Source of the DNA: CAZKYP01 sp964556885
GTDB taxonomy: Bacteria; Planctomycetota; Phycisphaerae; Sedimentisphaerales; Anaerobacaceae
Reading direction: 5' to 3'
Length of the DNA: 64,000 nucleotides
Assembly (NCBI GenBank): GCA_964556885.1
Contig: CAZKYP010000001.1
Location: 3,953-67,952, forward strand
A program made the position numbers and the translations under genes. Positions 13,101-19,368 of this stretch are shown here, piece by piece. The notes beneath the pieces were generated by a model. The model ran no database searches, was not told where the DNA came from, and saw nothing but the letters and a program-made list of their open reading frames with translations. Positions within the stretch are counted from its first letter, which is position 1, and each line of letters opens with the position of its first letter.

Positions 13101-13252
13101 CCGTCGGTAGACTCGCCGTCCTGCACAATGATTTCAATGTTCGGATAGTCCTGTGCAAGAATACTGTCAATCGACCGCCTGACGGATTTTGCGCGGTTTT
13201 TCACGAATGAAAAGATGGATACAAGCGGGTATTTATTAGATTCTGTTTGCAC
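4109..13252 (-). CDS. Giant polymodular glycosyltransferase/methyltransferase (about 3,050 aa)
   Basis: One uninterrupted frame. I place the start at GTG 13252 because an AAGGA lies 7 nt upstream; a TTG at 13270 is the longest option. Approximate modules: GT2 (residues 15-230), TPR (300-470), GT2 (525-800, LIDSDE), CmcI-like SAM methyltransferase or hydroxylase-type domain (845-1080, ETGTYLGTGTTT), TPR (1085-1150), class-I methyltransferase (1180-1370, LLDFGCGQ), GT9 heptosyltransferase-like domain (1410-1760, KTDGIGDF and a VESAPVHIAA motif), GT2 (1775-2000), GT2 (2065-2330, FLDDDA), TPR (2330-2460), GT2 (2480-2700), GT2 (2727-2960, PLDADD), and a TPR-like tail. That is six GT2 modules, one GT9 and two methyltransferase folds. 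Its 3' neighbour is fliD and it overlaps the HddC-like gene upstream. I infer that it assembles and decorates a flagellar glycan, acting on activated heptose among other sugars. The acceptor is unknown. Module boundaries are approximate; domain identities are more secure than function. Confidence 0.85.
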   Translation of the reverse strand: MQTESNKYPLVSIFSFVKNRAKSVRRSIDSILAQDYPNIEIIVQDGESTDGTLELLKSYGDQINLVSEPDSGPGDAFFRCLSRVRGEFFGSCLSDEELLPNAVSWAVRNLTENPELAAIYGDHYNTDCDGNITGWVKAKEWDYEKYICSEIMPPFSASFFRKKCYDAVKLSQYSGCGEFEIWARLGAVFPIRHISCFVSKYAVHPAAYSYQAEIREELMTSRKAAIERLCNNTDTPEPIRLLKDKAIASLYPWHVINYCNMGIWDMAKRYAPLAYKNGPNRDRLDLITEHFQKRSAELEQQEKIEDALEYLDLLLEAGENRPNFNYRRANILLRLGRTIEAAKAGSEELKLQPDHHKSKAIIRLAKSCPEGILQPHQDKIAEELLKMGIEFMRDGNLQEALNYFNEVHSDCPDMSNLNFAMAAAYTQAGKLYSALQACETELRFQPEHSGAKNLLERLRQAINEYERNNNQITTVNNENSSSAESLISFDPRNSKTNLRDEIISPISHSIDQPKLLHEPKFSFVMIVLNGMPFIEYSLKSVYDFAHEIIIIEGAVENCMFAANPDGSSTDGTVEFIQSFPDPQNKIRLIQGRWPEKCEMQNEALKYVTGDYIWLIDSDEVYKREHLEKIKEIIKKEPSITQVNFIPDNFWKGLEYIFVSPAFYKQWCHYRRLFKYVPGALFTSHRPPTMLWPDSDKTTEQMHLLDGTQTKQMGIIFYHYSYVLDKQVKQKIELYCRYGWGKNWNIDLLEWYKECFLKWMPANRQEIDSKYPIWTGDINSQTVPFEGSHPEVMESFRKSLAQKACQKEPSELTDKVSKKVKIAADYVKTGVNVGAESSFGEKIQELFSKIKPRKIIETGTYLGTGTTTIITKSLQRLGIVDAIFFTIEVNPKNYTRAKQYFETNNIKVNALNGLSVPRAMLPSKEEIARKTITDIDYDGIFVDHKEENRAELYYNETNFPSLPDDLLYQCLKVFDFKPDFVLLDSGGHMGNIEFNHLIDNLQGECYIALDDIYHVKHHHSFQEIQKDKRFELITHSKEKFGFCIAKFTPKHKKLDKDTHLPVNVDNFETGNTINQIIHAQTLLNQGHIVKALKEFEKILIHSQDSIDAHFGRAVCLARLGRLLEAEVEAKNALNKDPENPDSAQFAEQIHRLKPDLKGDRDVEWGSTKSLLTKMTNNHNKGSRLLDFGCGQTAELTRFATQLGYRITAIDMTPLTVSLDGLGDIHFIQGDFLQQDWTPQSYDLIINCSSVEHSGLVGRYGVTKEGIDDDLEIMNQMSKIIKPDGKMLLTIPVGLDMVVGSLHRVYGQTRLVKLLKNWEIESSCFWIKDENNQWREVDEESALQREPMLAYSLGCFMLRPVAHTSSSGDRASTPTYGHQSDTFVHNEDKTNIDVTALKTAVQAISKQQHKVLIVKTDGIGDFVIFSGALPYYRKLYPNSHIAIIVRECTIELAEACPYIDEVIVNHRKSMVYDQNYAADFMSRIQAAKYDVAICPVYSRDKVTDFIVINSGAKEKIASVGDDTNMPAEQVHANNPYFTKLIPAKAGKMLETERNSEFVEGLGLSVIHPYETTLWLEPEHRDYADKLLKDLNIQEPMIICPFAQYEKRNWPDSKWAELMSCLKNYPILICGSKQSSQNAENIIKTTEHPNVRNFCGKTSLRQLAALLERAKLCIGVESAPVHIAATVNCPHVVIIGGGHFGRFMPYSPKTSLVYTQMDCYGCNWRCKYGQDIRCINTITVEMIEQAVNSWLTKIPDSSIQNSKTGKEHAHEKQYLVSAIVSTYNSENFIHDCLEDLEKQTISEKVEIIVIDSGSQQNEGLIVKEFQKKYNNIKYIKTEKRETIYAAWNRGIKIATGKYITNANTDDRHRPDALEIMAKALDANQDKVMVYANQVEVSETDGRRVAVGERINGEFSRDRLFSGQCFPGSQPMWRKEVHNVLGYFDEGFMISGDYEFWFRLTQKYNFLYINETLGERLLSPDAVCKSNSALTSYENIMISKCYNYALQACKIIDWNGISNNPLFSNWPEIQIWKKKVLTKIAAADSRTDYIKNQWDLRGGTKPKLSVVIVTYNKPQQLNENLNALQNQTETDFEIIVISNDGELSELKTISERFKCGLCCIELSKNLGPSYAKNTGASKARADYFAFLDDDAVPDKNFVANILANFAKHNICGLRGKVLPKSSTDSQTAPASYDLGDNVIHTTCEVSSHCAFRKDIFCKVDGYDTDLFGNENRELSYRIYKSLNEKINCIIYAPDVIVYHEPKVDFEHRIEKNLREKEMLKMARKKWPDIELYLQYIRSLYPQNARIFEKDYLKLLSNCLFLQENSPQEAAEWALKAVNLEPDLLKGRYLLGTLYAKLGKFTEAEILLESVFSSVMQSDEFIERKLKTSSDVEKNKTAQIDCYISTGTKLAQCYLNHGKYDKVKQIYHTLLNDNRLNMPQEQTASLKAVLAKLENAPSLPAAPQKSEAISESSAGPESRYLVSAIVSTYNAEKFLRGCMDDLVQQTIADKLEIVIVNSGSEQNEDAIVREYQNKYNNISYIKTDCREGIYTAWNRAVRVARGKYLTNANTDDRHRKDALEIMARTLEKNPEIALIYGDQICTDTPNGTFENHNCIELAKRSEYSKERLLFGCCVGSQPMWRKTLHDELGFFDESLACSGDWDFWLRTSQKYDFKHIPEFLGLYYYNRDGIEHGRRIHSWYERYKVGRRYGREYLGIFPIYQHKDNPLVSIIMPVYNMENYIIEAIESILIQNYMNFELIVVDDGSTDHTKDAVLSFGDPRIKYFYKENGGPYTARNLGMKKASGDFIVPLDADDMMTPDYISSHLKEFEKCPDADLIYCDDYLIDTIGRPTRVIERPEYTDRKYLIRDLFHCGFPVVPFRTCIRKSVFDKIGKFDDSFRNSMDYDMIRLFVKHGLKAHHLKAPLYLRRMVLDSVSRKPSHEGARANFEVLKRFTESFSYDELFPDVAWDKIAPEKRSLHAKCLVAATYLSIGQNFINSNSSPVYAKKAFEQAWSELNECLKMDPNNDQIRQLLQKCDLGRQKYAEQMQTAIY
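5190..5833 (-). repeat. Duplicated GT2 module, partner at about 7310-7945
   Basis: The GT2 module at residues about 2480-2700 of the giant protein closely resembles the module at about 1775-2000. Aligned by hand, the first 120 residues are about 60% identical, sharing LVSAIVSTYN, NANTDDRHR and DALEIMA. The DNA is also similar, for example around 5525 and 7637. The offset is about 2.1 kb. This is an intragenic duplication rather than convergent similarity. Confidence 0.8.
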
Positions 13253-14000
13253 AAATCGGTCCTTTATCAAAGAAATTGACTCTGCTGTTAAAAAACTCTA
13301 TCGCTTGTTTGTATCGGTTGGGTGTTCCGATATCGATTATTTTCTCGTTGGTTATAAAAGCGTGACTGTTCCGGCCGGCCAGTTGCGGAAACAGGTCATA
13401 TTCCAGCGAGTACTTCATACCAGCAGGTATCATTGGAAGAACCTCTTTTTGAAAGAGATAGATACCTGCATTAATATATCCATGTTTATCAATGTCTTTT
13501 TTTTCTTCGAAGCCGATGATCCTCTGCGAGTCATCCAGAAAAACAGAACCGTAACTTTCCGTATTTTCAGTACCGGTTACGACCATTGACATCAAAGCTT
13601 CTCTGTCCGAATGGAATTTAAGAAATTCGGTCATGTCGGCGGTACAAAATGAATCGCCATTGGTGACAAGGAAAGGATTGCTTATTATTAAATATTGAGC
13701 ATTCTTAATAGCGCCAGCCGTTCCCAGTGGGCTCTTTTCTTCTGATATAACAAACTCGAGTGAGCTATTATTATGAATGAAATGAGCAAGAATTACCTCC
13801 GATTTATAACCGGCGCACAAGACAAATCTTTCGAAACCGAATCTGCTGAAATATCCTGTAAGAATATCGAGAAAAGGCTGTTGATTTATCAGGGCCATCG
13901 GTTTGGGACGGTCATTGATAATTGGCGCAAGCCGATTGCCCATTCCTCCGCAGAGGATGACAACGTCTATTTCCTCAATTCTCTTTTTATTAATGGTCAT
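13236..14000 (-). CDS. hddC: HddC-like sugar-1-phosphate nucleotidyltransferase
   Basis: The 254-residue protein begins with the nucleotidyltransferase signature (ILCGGMGNRLAPIINDRPKP), in which the GG-x-G-x-R loop binds the NTP and the conserved Lys follows. The length and sequence style fit D-glycero-alpha-D-manno-heptose-1-phosphate guanylyltransferase (HddC), which makes GDP-heptose. Other sugar-1-phosphate nucleotidyltransferases are possible. It overlaps the upstream GHMP kinase gene by 11 bp and the downstream giant glycosyltransferase by 17 bp, so the three are translationally linked. The kinase plus nucleotidyltransferase pairing is the main reason for the HddA/HddC assignment. Confidence 0.75.
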   Translation of the reverse strand: MTINKKRIEEIDVVILCGGMGNRLAPIINDRPKPMALINQQPFLDILTGYFSRFGFERFVLCAGYKSEVILAHFIHNNSSLEFVISEEKSPLGTAGAIKNAQYLIISNPFLVTNGDSFCTADMTEFLKFHSDREALMSMVVTGTENTESYGSVFLDDSQRIIGFEEKKDIDKHGYINAGIYLFQKEVLPMIPAGMKYSLEYDLFPQLAGRNSHAFITNEKIIDIGTPNRYKQAIEFFNSRVNFFDKGPICANRI

Positions 14001-14985
14001 TATTCGAGTATAGAGTTATTTGACTTCCCAGTGTTTCAAAATGGAAGGGGACGTACAGGAGATTTTTCAGAGCCTCTTTGACTGCCCGTTGCTTTCGTGG
14101 CGGAACAAATAAAAGCATAAAGCCGCCGCCTCCTGCCCCGCATAATTTCCCTCCGATTGCTCCAGCTTTTATTGCTGCATCGTACATATCGTCTATGACA
14201 CTCGTGGTTGTTTTGCTCGATAGACTTTTTTTCAGCTTCCATGACTCGTCAAGCAGCTCACCGAAACGTTCTATTCTCTCACGGTGGTCGTTAAGAATAT
14301 TTACAGCTTCCTTAACCATGTCCTTCATCGCACTCAGTTCGGAAGTTTTCTGTGAAGTATTGTTAATCTGTTCGGTTGCGATCTCGGAAGCAGTCCTGGA
14401 AAATCCGGTAAAGAACATCATCAAATGATTCTGAAGTTCCTTTATCCTTGATAGCTCTATTGTGATAGGATGTACGGAAAAAGCCGCTTTGCCGTTAAAT
14501 TCTATCAGGTTGAGTCCACCAAAAGCAGCGGCCACCTGGTCCTGTGAACCCACCGCCTCTCCGATGACATTCTGCTCGATACAAATTGCGTTCGAGGCGA
14601 GTTGTGCCTTGTCGACCATTCTGCCGGTCAATGCATACAAGGCGTTCAAAAGGCCGACAGTAAAGGCAGAGCTCGAACCGATACCGGACCGTGCGGGCAA
14701 ATCACCTGTATGCACCATTTCTATACCCTGGTCTATTCCAAGGAACCTGAGAGACTCCCGTACCGCCGGATGCCTGATTTGAAGAAGATTATCTACTTCC
14801 TCACGCAGCCTGTATCTTATGAGGTATTTATGATCGAAAAACTGGGGTAGATACCGGCAATTTATGTAGCAATATTTATTTATGGTCGTATTCAGCACTG
14901 CACCGCCATTGTCCCTGTACCATACAGGGTAATCCGTACCGCCGCCAAAGAACGAGATACGATATGGCGTTCTGCTGATAATCAT
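13990..14985 (-). CDS. hddA: GHMP sugar kinase, HddA-like (heptose-7-phosphate 1-kinase type)
   Basis: This is a 331-residue GHMP-family kinase. The ATP-binding motif LPARSGIGSSSAFTVG lies near residue 95-110, the opening RTPYRISFFGGGTDYP is typical of the HddA/fucokinase branch, and a Gly-rich C-terminal motif (KLCGAGGGGF) closes the fold. In the GDP-heptose pathway HddA phosphorylates D-glycero-D-manno-heptose 7-phosphate at C1. The ATG has a good AAGGA six bases upstream, and a sigma-54 promoter lies about 63 bp before the start. GmhA and GmhB, which should supply and process the substrate, are not in this window. Substrate specificity is inferred from pairing with the adjacent nucleotidyltransferase. 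Confidence 0.75.
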   Translation of the reverse strand: MIISRTPYRISFFGGGTDYPVWYRDNGGAVLNTTINKYCYINCRYLPQFFDHKYLIRYRLREEVDNLLQIRHPAVRESLRFLGIDQGIEMVHTGDLPARSGIGSSSAFTVGLLNALYALTGRMVDKAQLASNAICIEQNVIGEAVGSQDQVAAAFGGLNLIEFNGKAAFSVHPITIELSRIKELQNHLMMFFTGFSRTASEIATEQINNTSQKTSELSAMKDMVKEAVNILNDHRERIERFGELLDESWKLKKSLSSKTTTSVIDDMYDAAIKAGAIGGKLCGAGGGGFMLLFVPPRKQRAVKEALKNLLYVPFHFETLGSQITLYSNNDH

Positions 14986-15047
14986 CGATTATCCTTTTTA
15001 ACCGGTTTTCGATAGACTTTTTCTAATGATTTTAATTTTTCTATACT

Positions 15048-15062
15048 GCAAATTTCGTGCCT
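15048..15062 (-). promoter_or_regulatory. Sigma-54 promoter for the hddA-hddC-giant GT operon
   Basis: On the minus strand the sequence reads AGGCACGAAATTTGC, matching GGCACG-N4-TTGC with correct -24/-12 spacing. It lies in the 208-bp gap between the RmlC-like gene and hddA. The predicted start near 15036 leaves a leader of about 51 nt before the hddA ATG. Confidence 0.7.
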
Positions 15063-15193
15063 GTGGTCAAAAAAGCCGTTTATCAACGACCATGCCATCC
15101 GAACCGGCAAACATGTAAAATTATCAGACATCTTCAATGCTGCAATCATTGTAAATATGCCCCCATCATTTGCTTAAAGAGCCCCAAAAAAGA

Positions 15194-15709
15194 TCAAATT
15201 AGGTCTGCCGAAGCATCTCTATGTGATAATATAGGACTTTCCACGGGCCACCAGATACCGAACTGCGGCTCATTCCATCTGTATGTATATTGTTTCGATG
15301 GTTCGTAGTAAGTTGACTGCTTGTAATGGAAAATTGTCAGTTCGCTCATAACCAGATGAGCATTTCCGTATCTCGGCGGAACCAAAACCTGAAGATTATT
15401 CCTGTCGGACAGAACAAATGACTGCCACTTGCCGAAGTCCTTCGATTTGGTATCACAATTAACCACGACAAAATAAAATTTACCGTACAAACAGGATATC
15501 AGTTTCCATGTACAGTCGTCGCCATGAATGCCGCGCAACACGTTCCTCGTGGAGGTTGAAATATCGTCCTGGACAAAATTTACATCAATGCCTTTTCCCC
15601 TGTATAACTTCTCATTATATGTCTCTATATAGCGGCCGCGGTGATCTTCGAAAGGATCAGGTTGAATAACTAAAACCCCATCCAGTTTTGTTTTTTCGAC
15701 TTTTATCAT
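15194..15709 (-). CDS. RmlC-like nucleotide-sugar 3,5-epimerase (cupin)
   Basis: The product is 171 residues from ATG 15709; a TTG two codons upstream is the alternative start. The sequence follows the dTDP-4-dehydrorhamnose 3,5-epimerase pattern. It has VLRGIH with the catalytic His, a Lys nine residues later (DCTWKLI), a PPRYGNAHLV beta-turn and a Tyr-rich IFHYKQSTYYEP strand. Such enzymes epimerise 4-keto sugars at C3 and/or C5. Because HddA/HddC-like genes are adjacent, a 4-keto-GDP-heptose substrate, as in Campylobacter heptose-modifying epimerases, is as plausible as dTDP-rhamnose. RmlA, RmlB and RmlD are not in the window, which weakens the rhamnose reading. Confidence 0.8.
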   Translation of the reverse strand: MIKVEKTKLDGVLVIQPDPFEDHRGRYIETYNEKLYRGKGIDVNFVQDDISTSTRNVLRGIHGDDCTWKLISCLYGKFYFVVVNCDTKSKDFGKWQSFVLSDRNNLQVLVPPRYGNAHLVMSELTIFHYKQSTYYEPSKQYTYRWNEPQFGIWWPVESPILSHRDASADLI

Positions 15710-15787
15710 AATCAATCCGCTCTTTTCATTTCGGCTCGAAAAATATGGAACTAATAACCATTTATATATCTGGTTTCCGGCGTGTCC

Positions 15788-17245
15788 CTATACATACATA
15801 TGCTTATTTTTTGCTTTTCCCCTGTTTTTGATATCCTTCAATAAATCATCGAACTTCCGGCGAAATTCATTTAATCGCTCAATTTGCATCTTGTATGGTT
15901 TGATATAAAATCTGTCATTGTTGTGATAGTGAAAGCCCGGCGTCCGCCAGAGATTGTCGATGTCCATTTCGTCGATGAATAGCCGGTCTTTCATCGCCTG
16001 CTCGAAGACCGATGTACCGGGCAATGGCATAAGATTCGTAACATATACTTCATCGACATCAATCTCTTTTATCATGTCGTACGATTCCTGAAGCGTCTGC
16101 GGAGTCTCCTCCGGGAAACCGATTACGAAATATGCCTTCAAATATAGATCCTGATATTTTCTTAGTAATCCCACCACTTCGTAAATCCTGTCCCGTGACA
16201 GATGTTTGCCGATTACCTTATTGCGAATAAAATCCGACCCGCTTTCTATGGCAATGGCGCCTCTTACCCAACCGGCCTGGACCATCGCGTCCGCTGCTTC
16301 ATGGTCAAGTGGTGCGACGCTCAAACCATTCGGGGTTTCGAATTGGATATCGAGTTTTCTCTCTATAATTTCATTACAAATCGTAATTATGTGCTTTTTT
16401 TTCAGATTGATATTATCATCCATAAAGCTGAAGTGGTTCAGACCATAATAGTCATGCAACATTTGCATCTCGTCAACCACATTTTCGGGATTCCTAAATC
16501 TGATTTTCGGCCCCATGACCATATACATCGAACAGAAATTACACCTGTTTGGACAACTCCTGCTCGATATGATCGGAACTGTCATACCAAATGAAAGCTG
16601 CTTTGGATTGTGCCAGTGGGCTATAGAGTGATAATAGTCCCTGAAATTAATCAAATCGTAAGCAGGGAAAGCCAGATCGTTCAAATCTTCGATGAAATTT
16701 TTCTTGGCGTTTACAATCACCTGACCATCTTTACGATACGCAACTCCTTCCAGCCCGGACAATCCACCGAGGTCGTCTTTATTAATGGCTTTTGCTATAG
16801 TGACAATCTGTTGTTCTCCCTCGCCGATTACCACGTAATCTATCGAAAGGCAATTGGTAATGATTTGCTCAGCAAATATTGTCGGGTGCATTCCGCCAAT
16901 GACAATTGGAATATGGTTGTATTCTGCCCGTACCCGCTCCGAAAATTTCAGTATTGGTGGGAATTGTCCGGAAAACAGACAGCCAAAACCAATAAGTAAG
17001 GGGCGAAACTCAGCTATGTGCTGAAGAATGATCTCTTCACAGAAAGTTGTTCTGTAAGTATTCTTCTCCCAGGGTTTATAGATATTTAAATCGAGTATTT
17101 TCACTTCAATCCCGTTACACTGTAAAGCAGCGGCAAGATATAAAAGTGAAGTGGGGGGTATGTATTCCTTGTTCGGCAGAAAATCGAGCGTTGACGGATT
17201 GACCAGTAATACGCCCGTATGTTCTTTTTTATCAATCCTTTTCAT
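15788..17245 (-). CDS. Cobalamin-binding-domain radical SAM enzyme
   Basis: The protein has 485 residues. The first 150 or so form a B12-binding Rossmann-like domain (VLLVNPS, then an IVIGGMHPT strand and VVIGEGEQ). A radical SAM core follows with the CxxxCxxC cluster motif in SRSCPNRCNFC. The rest matches the Elp3/MiaB-type core (FMDDN, FVIGFPEET, MPLPGT). Family members often perform C- or P-methylation or ring rearrangements, but many have unknown substrates. It is the first of three radical SAM genes in this island. A sugar C-methylase role is inference. The Shine-Dalgarno AGGAG lies in the loop of a short inverted repeat next to the start. Confidence 0.85.
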   Translation of the reverse strand: MKRIDKKEHTGVLLVNPSTLDFLPNKEYIPPTSLLYLAAALQCNGIEVKILDLNIYKPWEKNTYRTTFCEEIILQHIAEFRPLLIGFGCLFSGQFPPILKFSERVRAEYNHIPIVIGGMHPTIFAEQIITNCLSIDYVVIGEGEQQIVTIAKAINKDDLGGLSGLEGVAYRKDGQVIVNAKKNFIEDLNDLAFPAYDLINFRDYYHSIAHWHNPKQLSFGMTVPIISSRSCPNRCNFCSMYMVMGPKIRFRNPENVVDEMQMLHDYYGLNHFSFMDDNINLKKKHIITICNEIIERKLDIQFETPNGLSVAPLDHEAADAMVQAGWVRGAIAIESGSDFIRNKVIGKHLSRDRIYEVVGLLRKYQDLYLKAYFVIGFPEETPQTLQESYDMIKEIDVDEVYVTNLMPLPGTSVFEQAMKDRLFIDEMDIDNLWRTPGFHYHNNDRFYIKPYKMQIERLNEFRRKFDDLLKDIKNRGKAKNKHMYV

Positions 17246-17247
17246 TA

Positions 17248-17270
17248 TGTTAAACTCTCCTGTTTTAACA
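17248..17270 (-). promoter_or_regulatory. Inverted repeat framing the ribosome-binding site
   Basis: TGTTAAA (17248-17254) and TTTAACA (17264-17270) form a seven-base stem. On the mRNA the nine-base loop carries AGGAG, the ribosome-binding site of the cobalamin radical SAM gene, whose ATG follows two bases after the stem. It could modulate translation. The stem is AT-rich and may be weak. Confidence 0.25.
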
Positions 17271-17271
17271 T

Positions 17272-18219
17272 CTACTTGATCGGTCTCCAGACCACGTAAG
17301 AATGAGAATCATCGAAGAAATTGCCGAGTTGCTGATGATGAACCTTAATTATCTCAATCCTGCCCTGTTCCTGAAGTTGACGCAGGTGGGTCAAAAAGCC
17401 ATTCAAGTAGTTCTTTCTCTTATGATATTTCAATGCCAGATAGTCCGGCAGGGCGTCCTGGTTATAAAGCTCTATAATTCCCTCTATATTTGCACACAGT
17501 TCTGGAGACCTTTTCAGGATAAATTCCAGAAAAGGCCCGAAGTTATCTCCGACCTGTTCCAATGCCCCGAAAGTAAAGATTGCACTGTCGGGTTCTATCT
17601 GTATGTTTTCATCCGGGCTGAAAAAATCAAAATAACCGCCTGTGATAGACCAGTTATAGTGTTTAACCAATAAACTTATAATTTCCTGTGAGGTTTGCGT
17701 CCAGTCGAAGCCGTAGAGCTTTTTATCTGGAAAAATTGTTGCCAGGTAGGCAAGATGCTGTGCTGCTCCACAACCGAACTCATAAATATTTTTCACGTTT
17801 TGGAAAAATTTCTGAAAAAACCAGCTTCGAAACAGTTTAGTAGCGTTTACGAAAAAATTCTCATCGAGCGGAATAACATATTTCAGGTTAAGCCTGACTG
17901 AGACGTGTTTTCTGAAATATTTTGGAAATAACTTATCTATGTCAAAACCGGATTCGATTAATTCCTGTAAGTTTTCACCCCATCCTTTTTCCCATGCCGA
18001 GATTCTTTGTGGGCCTGTGACGGTTATTTCTTCGGAATCTATGAATTTAAGAAGTTTAAGGATTAATTGTTCTTTTTTCTCTCCGTCGATTATTCTATAT
18101 CGAAAATCCGACTTCTCGATATGCTCTGCACAAAACTGTATGATTTCTTCTTCTGTTGCACCGAAAAGTTCGGCGAAATCTTTCCCTGTAAGATTATAAA
18201 ATTTTTCACTATCGGCCAT
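17272..18219 (-). CDS. Class I SAM-dependent methyltransferase
   Basis: This is a 315-residue protein. Motif I of class-I methyltransferases (YEFGCGAAQHLAYLA) occurs near residue 140-155, followed by an acidic strand (LYGFDWT). The first 120 residues are a helical extension without a recognised domain. The ATG has an AAAGGA eight bases upstream. It lies between two radical SAM genes in a minus-strand run with 26-30 bp gaps. O- or N-methylation of a flagellar sugar is a reasonable guess from context. The acceptor cannot be read from the sequence. Confidence 0.75.
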   Translation of the reverse strand: MADSEKFYNLTGKDFAELFGATEEEIIQFCAEHIEKSDFRYRIIDGEKKEQLILKLLKFIDSEEITVTGPQRISAWEKGWGENLQELIESGFDIDKLFPKYFRKHVSVRLNLKYVIPLDENFFVNATKLFRSWFFQKFFQNVKNIYEFGCGAAQHLAYLATIFPDKKLYGFDWTQTSQEIISLLVKHYNWSITGGYFDFFSPDENIQIEPDSAIFTFGALEQVGDNFGPFLEFILKRSPELCANIEGIIELYNQDALPDYLALKYHKRKNYLNGFLTHLRQLQEQGRIEIIKVHHQQLGNFFDDSHSYVVWRPIK

Positions 18220-18249
18220 TTACACAATCCTTTGTTCCGAATACGAGCA

Positions 18250-19368
18250 TCAGATAACATTTATATGACGTGGCGGATTGGCCATTTCATAGAGATACCC
18301 GTTGATTGAGTGCTGTTTACAGCAGAATTTCTGACACTTGTCCGTCTTGATTTCATCGTAAAAACGGTCGATAACCTGTCGCCACTGTTCGCTCTGCCAG
18401 ATTTCCCCGAAGCGTTTCTCCTTCAGGTCACCCAGACAATACCTTTCATCCCGCCAACAGAGCTGACAGGGATACATTTTACCGTCTGCATCTATGTGTG
18501 TTTCGAATTCCACACCGTAACATTTTTTATAAGTCCGGGCAGGCGTGCTGACATTCATGAAATAATCAAGGTATTGCTCATTAAGGAAGACTTTGAAGTT
18601 TTCATCCTCCAGCGCCTTTGCCTCGGTAAACTTATCATTGTATTTCTGGTGGAAGGAGTTGCGCTGCCAGTGGTGATTTTTATTATGCCCCATCACAACA
18701 GACGGACAGGGTTTGAAGGCGTTAATCCCGATATTCTTGAGCAGGCGGGCAGTCTCTGCGATATAGGGAGTACTAAAGTCGAAAACGATATATGTTGCTA
18801 TAATCACGACATCAAGGTTATCCCTGTCTCTTATCTTTACCGCTTCTTCCAGGGCATTGATAACAGAATGAAAATGTGACTCGGGGCAGCCATGTAGCTT
18901 TGCATAAAATTCGGCATTATGTGCCAGGGAACTGACCCGCAAAAATGACAGGCTGGATTCAACCTTCTCCAGGATTTCCTTATTCAGAAGCACACCGTTT
19001 GTGACCAGACATATATCCATACCGGCTTTTTTACCAGTTACAATAGCGTCGGGGACTGCCTTGTTAAGCAGCGGCTCACCCGTTCCCTGAAGCTCACAGC
19101 ATTTGACACCGGCTTCACCCATATCATGAAATATTTTTATGAGCAAATCTTCAGGAATAGACAAATTCTTGAATCCGAGATGCTCTACGTAGCAGTAGAA
19201 GCATTTCTGATTGCATCGATTTGTGGCGCTGACTTCCACGTACAACGGCGGAAACTTCTTGCCTTCTTTCCACTTTTGCAATGTATCGAGATGGTGGAAG
19301 ATTCCGTGCAGACCGTCATAAGCGCCAAGCTTTATTCGTTGCGATTTTTTCTTTTTATCAGGTTCCAC
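18250..19368 (-). CDS. Radical SAM/SPASM protein
   Basis: This is a 372-residue enzyme. The 4Fe-4S motif CxxxCxxC is in NRCNQKCFYCYVE near residue 52, followed by GTGEPLLNK (the GGE-like SAM-binding motif). A C-terminal Cys-rich SPASM region (MYPCQLCW ... CLGDL ... CQKFCCKQH) probably binds one or two further clusters. SPASM proteins modify peptides, proteins or sugars. The start is GTG 19368, with an AAAGGAG ten bases upstream, overlapping the stop of the MiaB-like gene by 11 bp. The tight overlap suggests both enzymes work together. No precursor peptide gene is visible next to it, so a classical RiPP role is not supported. Confidence 0.85.
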   Translation of the reverse strand: MEPDKKKKSQRIKLGAYDGLHGIFHHLDTLQKWKEGKKFPPLYVEVSATNRCNQKCFYCYVEHLGFKNLSIPEDLLIKIFHDMGEAGVKCCELQGTGEPLLNKAVPDAIVTGKKAGMDICLVTNGVLLNKEILEKVESSLSFLRVSSLAHNAEFYAKLHGCPESHFHSVINALEEAVKIRDRDNLDVVIIATYIVFDFSTPYIAETARLLKNIGINAFKPCPSVVMGHNKNHHWQRNSFHQKYNDKFTEAKALEDENFKVFLNEQYLDYFMNVSTPARTYKKCYGVEFETHIDADGKMYPCQLCWRDERYCLGDLKEKRFGEIWQSEQWRQVIDRFYDEIKTDKCQKFCCKQHSINGYLYEMANPPRHINVI

